Of a stretch of 64,000 nucleotides of DNA, positions 56,745 through 64,000 are shown one piece after another. The stretch comes from Nitrosomonas sp. Is35 (GTDB lineage Bacteria; Pseudomonadota; Gammaproteobacteria; Burkholderiales; Nitrosomonadaceae), in the NCBI RefSeq assembly GCF_033063295.1, contig NZ_JAWJZH010000001.1, positions 868,001-932,000 of the forward strand. Reading direction: 5' to 3'. Position 1 is the first letter of the stretch; each line of letters begins with the position of its first letter. The notes beneath the pieces were generated by a model that ran no database searches, had not been told where the DNA came from, and saw only the letters and a list, made by a program, of their open reading frames with translations. A program made the translations under genes and the position numbers.

Positions 56745-57935
56745 ATGAAAATCCATGAATACCAAGCCAAGGAAATTTTACGGCAATACGGCGTTGCAAC
56801 GCCGCAAGGTATTGCGTGCTTCAGTGTTGACGAAGCGGTGAATGCCGCCAAGCAATTGGGCGGCGAGGTGTGGGCGGTTAAGGCGCAGATTTATGCTGGG
56901 GGGCGCGGCAAGGGCGGCGGGGTGAAGGTGGCGCGGTCGTTGGACGAAGTGCGGCAGCGTGCCGGTGAGATATTGGGCATGCGGCTGGTGACGCATCAGA
57001 CCGGCGCGGAAGGGCAAATTGTGCATCGTCTTTTTATCGAACAGGGTGTAAAGATTGAGAAAGAATTTTATGTCGGCATGGTGGTCGACCGGCGGCAGCA
57101 GCGCGTGTGTTTGATGGCGAGCTCGGAAGGCGGCATGGAGATCGAAAAAGTAGCCGCCGAAACGCCGGAGAAGATTCATAAAGTGTTTATCGATCCGGTT
57201 GCGGGGTTGAATCAGCAACAAGCCGAGGACATCGCGCAAAAAATTGGCATTCCGGCACAGAGTTTGCCGGGTGCTGTGTCTTTGCTGCAAGGATTGTACC
57301 GGGCGTTTGATGAAACCGATGCATCGTTGCTGGAGATCAACCCGCTGGCGTTGACCGCGGAAAAACAAGTGATCGCGCTCGACGCCAAAATGAATTTTGA
57401 CGATAACGCATTGTTTCGCCACGCTGACATTGTTGCATTGCGTGATCTGGATGAGGAAGATCCGGTCGAGATCGAGGCGTCTAAGCACGAATTATCGTAT
57501 ATCCCGCTCGATGGCAATATCGGTTGCCTGGTGAACGGTGCTGGCCTGGCGATGGCAACGATGGATATCATCAAACTATACGGCGGCAACCCGGCTAATT
57601 TTCTCGATGTCGGCGGCGGTGCGACGGCGGAAAAGGTCACCGAAGCGTTTAAGCTGATGCTGTGCAATCCAAAATTGCAGGCGATTCTGGTCAATATTTT
57701 CGGCGGCATCATGAAATGCGACGTGATTGCGCAAGGCGTGGTCGCCGCAGCACGCGAAGTGCAACTGACGGTGCCGCTGGTGGTGCGGCTGGAAGGCACC
57801 AACGTCGATCTGGGCAAGCAGATTCTCGCCGATTCCGGTTTGCCGATCATCTCGGCGACGGATATGGCCGATGCGGCGCAAAAAGCGGTCAACGCGGCGA
57901 AGTCGAAACCGTCTTCGTGCGGTTGTCAGAGTTAA
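56745..57935 (+). CDS. sucC: Succinyl-CoA synthetase beta subunit
   Basis: ATG 56745 ([12 protein letters not shown]) follows AAGGAG; the start at 56736 overlaps that site. The 396-residue protein has the ATP-grasp segments [18 protein letters not shown] and [15 protein letters not shown] and the C-terminal [17 protein letters not shown]. It makes ATP from succinyl-CoA with SucD in the TCA cycle. Confidence 0.97.
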   Translation: MKIHEYQAKEILRQYGVATPQGIACFSVDEAVNAAKQLGGEVWAVKAQIYAGGRGKGGGVKVARSLDEVRQRAGEILGMRLVTHQTGAEGQIVHRLFIEQGVKIEKEFYVGMVVDRRQQRVCLMASSEGGMEIEKVAAETPEKIHKVFIDPVAGLNQQQAEDIAQKIGIPAQSLPGAVSLLQGLYRAFDETDASLLEINPLALTAEKQVIALDAKMNFDDNALFRHADIVALRDLDEEDPVEIEASKHELSYIPLDGNIGCLVNGAGLAMATMDIIKLYGGNPANFLDVGGGATAEKVTEAFKLMLCNPKLQAILVNIFGGIMKCDVIAQGVVAAAREVQLTVPLVVRLEGTNVDLGKQILADSGLPIISATDMADAAQKAVNAAKSKPSSCGCQS

Positions 57936-57953
57936 TTATCTCAGGAGCACACT

Positions 57954-58829
57954 ATGTCTATTCTGATCAATCGCAACAGCCGTGTCATGACGCAGGGTAT
58001 AACCGGAAAAACCGGGCAATTTCACACGCGCATGTGCCGCGACTATGCCAATGGCAAGGCATGTTTCGTCGCCGGTGTGAATCCACGCAAGCCGGGTGAG
58101 GATTTCGAAGGCATTCCAGTGTACGCCACCGTCAAGGAAGCCAAGCAACAAACTGGCGCCAACGTTTCCGTCATTTATGTACCGCCGCCGTTTGCCGCGG
58201 CAGCGATAGACGAAGCGGTGGATGCCGAGCTGGATTTGGTGATTTGTATCACCGAAGGCATTCCGGTACGCGATATGATTCGCACACGTTATAAAATGCA
58301 AGGTAAGAAAACCCGGCTGATCGGTCCGAATTGCCCCGGCATCATCACGCCGGATGAGCTCAAGATCGGCATCATGCCCGGCTACATCCACAAAAAAGGC
58401 CGCATCGGTGTGGTTTCGCGTTCCGGCACGTTGACCTACGAAGCCGTGGCGCAATTGATGGCGCTTGGGCTTGGACAGTCGACCTGCATCGGTATCGGCG
58501 GCGATCCGGTCAACGGTCTGAAACATCTCGATGTGTTGCAATTGTTCAACGACGACGACGAAACCGACGCGGTGTTGATGGTCGGCGAAATCGGCGGCAG
58601 CGACGAGGAGGATTGCGCGCGCTGGGTCAAGGAAAATATGCGCAAACCGGTGGCCGGGTTCATCGCCGGTGTCACGGCACCACCGGGTAAACGCATGGGG
58701 CATGCCGGTGCAATAATTTCCGGCGGCAAGGGAACGGCACAGGAAAAGCTCGATGTGATGGAGTCCTGCGGTATCAAAGTCACGCGCAATCCGGCTGAAA
58801 TGGGTAAATTATTGAAATCGGTTTTGTAG
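57954..58829 (+). CDS. sucD: Succinyl-CoA synthetase alpha subunit
   Basis: The 291-residue subunit has the CoA-binding [17 protein letters not shown] and the phospho-His site in [17 protein letters not shown]. It follows sucC by 18 bases and completes the enzyme. Confidence 0.97.
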   Translation: MSILINRNSRVMTQGITGKTGQFHTRMCRDYANGKACFVAGVNPRKPGEDFEGIPVYATVKEAKQQTGANVSVIYVPPPFAAAAIDEAVDAELDLVICITEGIPVRDMIRTRYKMQGKKTRLIGPNCPGIITPDELKIGIMPGYIHKKGRIGVVSRSGTLTYEAVAQLMALGLGQSTCIGIGGDPVNGLKHLDVLQLFNDDDETDAVLMVGEIGGSDEEDCARWVKENMRKPVAGFIAGVTAPPGKRMGHAGAIISGGKGTAQEKLDVMESCGIKVTRNPAEMGKLLKSVL

Positions 58830-58858
58830 TTTATTGAGTAATGAGCAAAGGTACATTC

Positions 58859-59191
58859 ATGCATTTTCGTTTATCGTTTTTCGTCATTCTTTTCACTATC
58901 ATCGTTTCCGCGTGCAGCACAATGCCTGATAAGCAGCATCCGTTGTCCGATAAGCAACTGCCACTGCCCGGTAAGAAGCCGGAGCGCCCGGCAGGTCCGT
59001 TGCCGGAAAGCGCCAAACCCAAATACAACCTGACCGGTTATCCGGAAAATACGCAGCAGGGCTATATCGATGGCTGTGAAACCGCGAAAAGAACCAGTTG
59101 GGCTTTCAAGGACCTGAATCGCTATGACAAAGACGGGCAATACCGCATGGGTTGGGATGACGGCTTTGCTTTGTGTACGGGGAAGAAATAG
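58859..59191 (+). CDS. Small lipoprotein of unknown function
   Basis: ATG 58859 follows AAAGGT; ATG 58841 is an alternative. The 110-residue protein has a lipobox FTIIVSACST with Cys19, a proline/lysine-rich middle and a compact C-terminus (GYIDGCETAKRTSWAFKDL, DGQYRMGWDDGFALC). The family is not recognised. Confidence 0.7.
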   Translation: MHFRLSFFVILFTIIVSACSTMPDKQHPLSDKQLPLPGKKPERPAGPLPESAKPKYNLTGYPENTQQGYIDGCETAKRTSWAFKDLNRYDKDGQYRMGWDDGFALCTGKK

Positions 59192-59213
59192 TGCTTTTCA
59201 GTAACTAACCGCA

Positions 59214-60656
59214 ATGTCCCGCCTTTATTTCTGCTTTAGTCTGTTGCTTCTGCAAAGCATCCTGCCGGTTGCCGCTTTTTCGCAAGGATTGCCGCCAACT
59301 GTTAAGCAAAAACTGCAACAACTGGCTATTCCGGAGACAGCAACCGGTGTGTACGTGCAGGAGATTGGCAAGAATCAGCCGATTGTCGCGGTCAATGCGG
59401 ATGCGGCGATGAATCCGGCGTCGGTTATGAAATTGCTGACGACGTATGCCGGACTGGAATTACTCGGTCCGGCGTATACCTGGCCGACCATGCTGTACGC
59501 CAATGGCAAGATGGCTGACGGTGTATTGCAGGGTGATCTGATCATCAAAGGGTACGGCGATCCCAAGCTGGATCTGGAGAATTTCTGGCTGCTGATTCAT
59601 CGCCTGCGGCAAACCGGGTTGCACGAAATCAAGGGCAATCTGATACTCGATCACTCGCATTACGACATTCCCGCCGACGATCCGGGCGAGTTCGACGGAC
59701 AACCCTATCGCACGTATAACGTGCTGCCGGAAGCGTTGCTGGTGAATTACCGCACCTCGACCATTCACCTGTTTCCGGAACCGGACAGAAATTCGGTGCG
59801 TGTGGTGGTCGATCCCTTACCGGAATCTTTGCGGGTGGAGAATAATTTAAAGCTTACCCAGGGTAAGTGCGGCGATTGGCAAAATCTGCTGACGATTGAG
59901 GTTGTTCCCGGCAAGGAAGAGAAAAATGATTTTACCGTGGCTTTGAACGGGAGTTTTTCCCGGCAGTGCGGCAAACAGTCGTATATGTTGAGTCTGCAAG
60001 ACAGCGCTGTGTATACCCGCGACCTGTTTAAACGCTTATGGGCGCAGCAGGGCGGGCTATTTGACGGCGATGTGGTGCTGGGCCGGACGCCGCAGAATTT
60101 ACCGCCGCTGAAAATTTATCAATCTCCGCCGCTGGCGGATATCATCCGCGGCATCAATAAATACAGTAACAATATCGCTGCGCGCCAGCTGTATTTGACA
60201 CTGGGCACGGGCGATGTGGTCAGCAATAACTCTACCGCGACACTGGCCAAATCGGAGGTGGCAATCCGGCAATGGCTGGCATCCAAGCAACTGAGTTTTC
60301 CGGAATTGGTGGTGGAAAACGGTTCCGGCTTATCGCGCAGGGAACAGATCAGCGCGCGGCATATGGGGCAGTTGCTGTTGACTGCATTTAACAGCCCGGT
60401 GATGCCGGAGTTTATTTCTTCGCTGCCGATTGCGGCGGTTGACGGCACGCTGAAAAACCGTTTTACCGATACCCCGGTGAAAGGATTGGCGCATATGAAA
60501 ACCGGCGCGCTCAACAATGTGCGTGCCTTGGCGGGTTATCTGCTGGATAAATCGGGGCGGCGCGTCATCGTGGTTTTTTTTGTCAATCACGAGCAAGCCG
60601 GACAGTCCCGCGCCGTCATGGATACGCTGGTGCAGTGGGTGTATAACCGGCAATAG
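59214..60656 (+). CDS. dacB: D-alanyl-D-alanine carboxypeptidase/endopeptidase (PBP4)
   Basis: The 480-residue protein has a signal peptide and the three penicillin-binding motifs: SVMK with Ser70 and Lys73, SNN (KYSNNIAARQL), and KTG (AHMKTGALNN). PBP4 enzymes trim or cut peptidoglycan cross-links in the periplasm. Confidence 0.93.
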   Translation: MSRLYFCFSLLLLQSILPVAAFSQGLPPTVKQKLQQLAIPETATGVYVQEIGKNQPIVAVNADAAMNPASVMKLLTTYAGLELLGPAYTWPTMLYANGKMADGVLQGDLIIKGYGDPKLDLENFWLLIHRLRQTGLHEIKGNLILDHSHYDIPADDPGEFDGQPYRTYNVLPEALLVNYRTSTIHLFPEPDRNSVRVVVDPLPESLRVENNLKLTQGKCGDWQNLLTIEVVPGKEEKNDFTVALNGSFSRQCGKQSYMLSLQDSAVYTRDLFKRLWAQQGGLFDGDVVLGRTPQNLPPLKIYQSPPLADIIRGINKYSNNIAARQLYLTLGTGDVVSNNSTATLAKSEVAIRQWLASKQLSFPELVVENGSGLSRREQISARHMGQLLLTAFNSPVMPEFISSLPIAAVDGTLKNRFTDTPVKGLAHMKTGALNNVRALAGYLLDKSGRRVIVVFFVNHEQAGQSRAVMDTLVQWVYNRQ

Positions 60657-60685
60657 GCTTTTCCCTACGATAAATAGGCCTATTG
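60651..60685 (+). terminator. Inverted repeat at the end of dacB
   Basis: CAATAGGC (60651-60658, overlapping the stop) pairs with GCCTATTG (60678-60685) across a 19-base loop. No strong T run follows, so it is a weak terminator candidate. Confidence 0.4.
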
Positions 60686-60780
60686 CTTCAAATGCTTTTT
60701 CGGCGTAGAGTTTCGACTCAAGGTAGGTGATCTATTTTGAAATCAGGTGTTTCCTTTCAACCCTCGAGGGAGTGCACAAA

Positions 60781-61371
60781 ATGATGAATGAATATAAGTC
60801 TCTCAACGTGAAATGCCTATCCGGCACTGTACACATTTCCCATCCCCTGCCGTCCATTCCAGTCACGTTCGATTCTCCCGCGCTGGAAGTAATGACCGAT
60901 TTACGCACCATTCATGCCGCAGTTATTGCACCTGGCGTACCGATGGAAATTGCCAATACTTACATGATGCAACGCGGTATCCGCACGCTGCTGGTCATGA
61001 ACAATGACAATACGCTGGCCGGAATCATCACGGCTACCGATATTCTGGGCGAGAAGCCGATGCGCTTTATTCAGGAGCGTGGCGTGAAGCACCATGAAAT
61101 TCTGGTGATGGACATCATGACACCACTGGATAAACTGGAAGCCATTTCGCTGGATGAGGTGGTGCATGCGCGGGTCGGTAATATTGTCGCCAGTTTGCGC
61201 GAAAGCGGCCGGTTGCATGCACTGGTGATCGACGATAACACCATCGGGCTGCCCAGGATTTGCGGTATTTTTTCCTGGACGCAAATAGAGAAACAATTGG
61301 GTATGATCATTTCCCCCAACAATGTTGCGAAGAGCTTTGCGGAAATCGAATCGACATTGATTGCCAGCTAG
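60781..61371 (+). CDS. CBS-domain protein
   Basis: ATG 60781 follows GAGGGAG; the start at 60727 is rejected. The 196-residue protein contains two CBS motifs (RGIRTLLVMNNDNTLAGIIT and GRLHALVIDDN). CBS pairs bind adenosyl nucleotides and act as energy sensors. The partner enzyme is not known. It converges with trpE, 95 bases apart. Confidence 0.88.
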   Translation: MMNEYKSLNVKCLSGTVHISHPLPSIPVTFDSPALEVMTDLRTIHAAVIAPGVPMEIANTYMMQRGIRTLLVMNNDNTLAGIITATDILGEKPMRFIQERGVKHHEILVMDIMTPLDKLEAISLDEVVHARVGNIVASLRESGRLHALVIDDNTIGLPRICGIFSWTQIEKQLGMIISPNNVAKSFAEIESTLIAS

Positions 61372-61466
61372 ATCCGGAATTCATTCAAGCAAACAAAGAA
61401 GCAGCGCGATTTGATTCCGTTTACGGCTACTGGCATGGAGCCATGAACGGAATCACCATTTTCTGT

Positions 61467-62939
61467 TCAGATTTTACTATCCAAACCATTCTCGGCAATT
61501 TCCGCCGCGCGAAGAATAGCTTTGGCTTTATTCTGCGTTTCTATCCATTCGTTTTGCGGCACCGAATCGGCAACGATTCCCGCGCCTGCCTGGACATGCA
61601 GTGTGCCGTCTTTGATGACAGCGGTGCGGATGGCGATAGCCAAGTCCATATCGCCGTTGAAACCGAGATAGCCGACCGCTCCCGCGTACACGCCGCGTTT
61701 GGAGACTTCCAGCTCGTCGATGATTTCCATCGCGCGTACTTTGGGCGCGCCGCTGACGGTGCCGGCCGGAAAGGTCGCGCGCAGCACGTCGATGGCGCTG
61801 AGCTCAGGTTTTAATTTACCTTCCACGTTAGACACGATGTGCATCACGTGTGAGTAGTTTTCGATTTGCATTTTTTCCGTCACTTTAACCGTTCCGGTTT
61901 GCGCGACGCGGCCAATGTCGTTGCGGCCTAAATCCATCAGCATGACGTGTTCGGCGATTTCTTTCGGATCGGCTAACAGATCGGCTGCCAATTCAGCATC
62001 TTCCTGCGGATTTTTGCCGCGTGGACGTGTGCCTGCAATCGGCCGGACGGTTACGTTACCGCTTTCAAGGCGTACCAGAATCTCGGGTGAAGCGCCGACG
62101 ACATGGAAATCATCGAAGTGATAAAAGAACATGTACGGCGATGGATTGAGGCTGCGCAACGCGCGATACAGCGCCAGCGGCGATGCGCCGAAAGGCTTGC
62201 TGGTGCGCTGCGATAGCACGACTTGCATAATATCGCCGTCGTAAATGTAGCGTTTGGCCCGCTCCACCGCGGCTTTGAAATCCGCTTCGGGAAATTCGGG
62301 AACGGCAGCAGCGGAAGCAACCGCTTGTTCGGTCGGAATCGTAATCGGCTGACGCAGATTGGCCAGCAGTGTTCTCAGACGATTTTGCCCGTCCGCATAA
62401 GCATTCTTATTTTCCGGATTCACATAAACGATCAGGTACAGCTTGCCGGAAAGATTGTCCACCACCGCGAGTTCTTCCGATAGCAGCAGCAGCATGTCCG
62501 GCGTATTGAGAGCATCCGGTTTGGCGTGACCCTGCAATTTGTGCTCGATGTAACGCACGGTATCGTACGAGAAGTAACCGGCCAGGCCGCCGCAGAAACG
62601 CGATTTTCCGGCCGGGCAGGGTGCCGCTTTGAATTGCGCCAGATAGGATTCGACAAAAACCAAGGGATTACTGACAGTAACTGTTTCCGACGAATCCGGA
62701 CTGATCGTGGTAACCGAATTTTCACGTGCTTCAATACGCGTTGTTGCCGGTAAGCCGATGATCGAAAACCGGCCGAAACGCTCGCCGCCTTGCACCGATT
62801 CCAGCAAATAAGAATAAGGCTGGTTCGCCAGCTTCAGATAGATGGATAGCGGTGTATCGAGATCGGCAAAAGTTTCCAGTACAACCGGAATGCGGTTGTA
62901 TCCTTGCTGCGCAAGCTGATCAAATTCGGCTTCGGTCAT
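61467..62939 (-). CDS. trpE: Anthranilate synthase component I
   Basis: The 490-residue enzyme has the chorismate-site segments [21 protein letters not shown] and [16 protein letters not shown]. It makes anthranilate from chorismate with TrpG. trpG, trpD and trpC do not follow it here, so the pathway is split. gph begins nine bases upstream. Confidence 0.97.
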   Translation of the reverse strand: MTEAEFDQLAQQGYNRIPVVLETFADLDTPLSIYLKLANQPYSYLLESVQGGERFGRFSIIGLPATTRIEARENSVTTISPDSSETVTVSNPLVFVESYLAQFKAAPCPAGKSRFCGGLAGYFSYDTVRYIEHKLQGHAKPDALNTPDMLLLLSEELAVVDNLSGKLYLIVYVNPENKNAYADGQNRLRTLLANLRQPITIPTEQAVASAAAVPEFPEADFKAAVERAKRYIYDGDIMQVVLSQRTSKPFGASPLALYRALRSLNPSPYMFFYHFDDFHVVGASPEILVRLESGNVTVRPIAGTRPRGKNPQEDAELAADLLADPKEIAEHVMLMDLGRNDIGRVAQTGTVKVTEKMQIENYSHVMHIVSNVEGKLKPELSAIDVLRATFPAGTVSGAPKVRAMEIIDELEVSKRGVYAGAVGYLGFNGDMDLAIAIRTAVIKDGTLHVQAGAGIVADSVPQNEWIETQNKAKAILRAAEIAENGLDSKI

Positions 62940-62947
62940 GTGCGCAG

Positions 62948-63676
62948 TCAGGGCAGTTTGGTAATCAATTTGGATGCATCCACCAGTGACTCGACGATGG
63001 CATCACAATCGAGCTCGTACACGTTACGCCCTTCGTTATAACCATAGGTAACACAGAACACGTGACAGCCCGCCGCGCGAGCGGCGATAGCGTCGTTCAG
63101 CGAGTCACCGATCAGCAGCGCTTCGTGCGGTTGTGCGTTGAAGTGCTTGCAGATATGCGTCAGCGGCAGCGGATCCGGTTTTTTCTTCGGTAGGCTGTCG
63201 CCGGACAGAATGATTTCGAATTTGTCGAACAATCCGGTGGCGCGCAGCAGTGGCAGCGTGAATGCTTCCGCTTTATTGGTGATGCAAGCCAGTCTGAAAC
63301 CGGCTTGCTGTAGTGCTTCCACACCTTCAACCACACCCGGGTAGGGGCGTGTGTTCCGGCTCAGATTGTTCGCGTAGTGTTGTTCATAAATCGGCAGCGC
63401 TTTGGCAAACAAAGCGGCATCCGGTTCGCCGTCGAGCTGGCCGGTCAAGGTCCGTTTGACCAGCTTTTGTATGCCTTTACCGATATACGAGCGGATCGTT
63501 GCCGTCGATTGCTCCGGCATATTCAGATCTTTCAACATCAGATTCGCGGATAATGCGAGATCCTCGGCGGTGTCGAGCAGCGTGCCATCGAGATCGATCA
63601 TGATGACTTTGACCGCTAGCGGAAACTCGATTTTCCTTGCCGGGGTGTTTATGTTGCTAGAGAGACTTGGGTTCAT
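62948..63676 (-). CDS. gph: Phosphoglycolate phosphatase
   Basis: The 242-residue HAD enzyme has motif [10 protein letters not shown], motif II CITNKAE, motif III Lys in [10 protein letters not shown] and motif [17 protein letters not shown]. It removes phosphate from 2-phosphoglycolate. In Calvin-cycle ammonia oxidisers this salvages the oxygenase product of RubisCO. ATG 63676 is used; Met25 is another option. Confidence 0.95.
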   Translation of the reverse strand: MNPSLSSNINTPARKIEFPLAVKVIMIDLDGTLLDTAEDLALSANLMLKDLNMPEQSTATIRSYIGKGIQKLVKRTLTGQLDGEPDAALFAKALPIYEQHYANNLSRNTRPYPGVVEGVEALQQAGFRLACITNKAEAFTLPLLRATGLFDKFEIILSGDSLPKKKPDPLPLTHICKHFNAQPHEALLIGDSLNDAIAARAAGCHVFCVTYGYNEGRNVYELDCDAIVESLVDASKLITKLP

Positions 63677-63706
63677 TGGAATACAGGAAACAGCCGTTTC
63701 AGTGAG

Positions 63707-64000
63707 TTAAACTTTTGCCAATTCAGCGCGGAATGCAGCCAGGATGGAATCGTAGCGATGCGGATCGGCGTCCTTGCCAGCTTGATAAATAGCGGATCCG
63801 GCGACAAAAGTATCGGCACCGGCGCGAGCGATTTCGGCAATGTTGTCAACTTTCACGCCACCGTCGATTTCCAGCAGAATGTCTCTGCCACTCGCATCGA
63901 TGCGCTTTCTAACGGCGCGCAGTTTGTTCAGCGCTTCGGGAATGAATTTCTGTCCGCCAAAACCGGGGTTGACCGACATAATCAGAACCAAATCCAGTTT
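63707..64000 (-). CDS. rpe: Ribulose-phosphate 3-epimerase, partial (5' end outside window)
   Basis: The 97 visible residues run from [19 protein letters not shown] to the stop at 63707 and match the C-terminal half of Rpe, including the catalytic Asp in LEIDGGVK and the phosphate site FVAGSAIY. It converts ribulose-5-phosphate and xylulose-5-phosphate. The gene continues past the window edge. Confidence 0.95.
   Translation of the reverse strand, partial: KLDLVLIMSVNPGFGGQKFIPEALNKLRAVRKRIDASGRDILLEIDGGVKVDNIAEIARAGADTFVAGSAIYQAGKDADPHRYDSILAAFRAELAKV

Overview
The window is most likely chromosomal DNA from an ammonia-oxidising betaproteobacterium, probably Nitrosomonas. The diagnostic gene is at 21733-22542: a complete AmoC subunit of copper ammonia monooxygenase, followed by an AmoD-type membrane copper protein at 22663-23217. 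A PEP-CTERM surface protein, the rpe-gph-trpE order and moderate GC content agree. Genus-level assignment is inference; no rRNA or tRNA gene was seen.

Region 1 (1-11026) looks like a phosphorus-acquisition block. It holds the end of a tonB gene, a secreted TPR protein, a large TonB-dependent receptor, a small DUF2845-like protein, a secreted beta-helix-like protein and pstSCAB. Pho-box-like repeats with the same distance to a putative -10 precede both the beta-helix gene and pstS, so the outer-membrane genes and the inner-membrane phosphate transporter may share PhoB control.

Region 2 (11027-21477) holds a PEP-CTERM protein, a Lon-like protease paired with a cation diffusion facilitator, a diguanylate cyclase, a YjfB-like small protein and a PAS histidine kinase with a NarL-type response regulator. 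Region 3 (21478-28525) holds the orphan amoC and amoD, Gly/His-rich envelope proteins, a membrane aspartic protease and a CopD-cytochrome c-thioredoxin-like fusion. A perfect 20-bp palindrome lies between the two-component pair and amoC.

Region 4 (28652-32728) is one 1358-codon gene with an N-terminal NACHT/STAND ATPase, a long helical middle and a C-terminal PD-(D/E)xK nuclease. It is the best candidate for an undescribed defence system. It is followed by a tandem glycine riboswitch and the glycine cleavage operon gcvT-gcvH-gcvPA-tpx-gcvPB plus an adenosine kinase-like gene, with tpx sitting between the two GcvP halves.

Region 5 (39085-56729) is mixed accessory DNA: an EEP-family protein, a response regulator with two degenerate receivers, a complete IS256-family element with perfect 8-bp target duplications, a membrane-anchored MutS-like ATPase, a MacAB-type exporter with two permeases, a porin, a periplasmic glutathione peroxidase, gene remnants, a BrnT/BrnA toxin-antitoxin module whose toxin carries an in-frame stop, a metzincin protease with a partner, and an MNT/HEPN module. 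Region 6 (56745-64000) returns to core metabolism: sucCD, a lipoprotein, dacB, a CBS protein, and trpE, gph and rpe on the minus strand.
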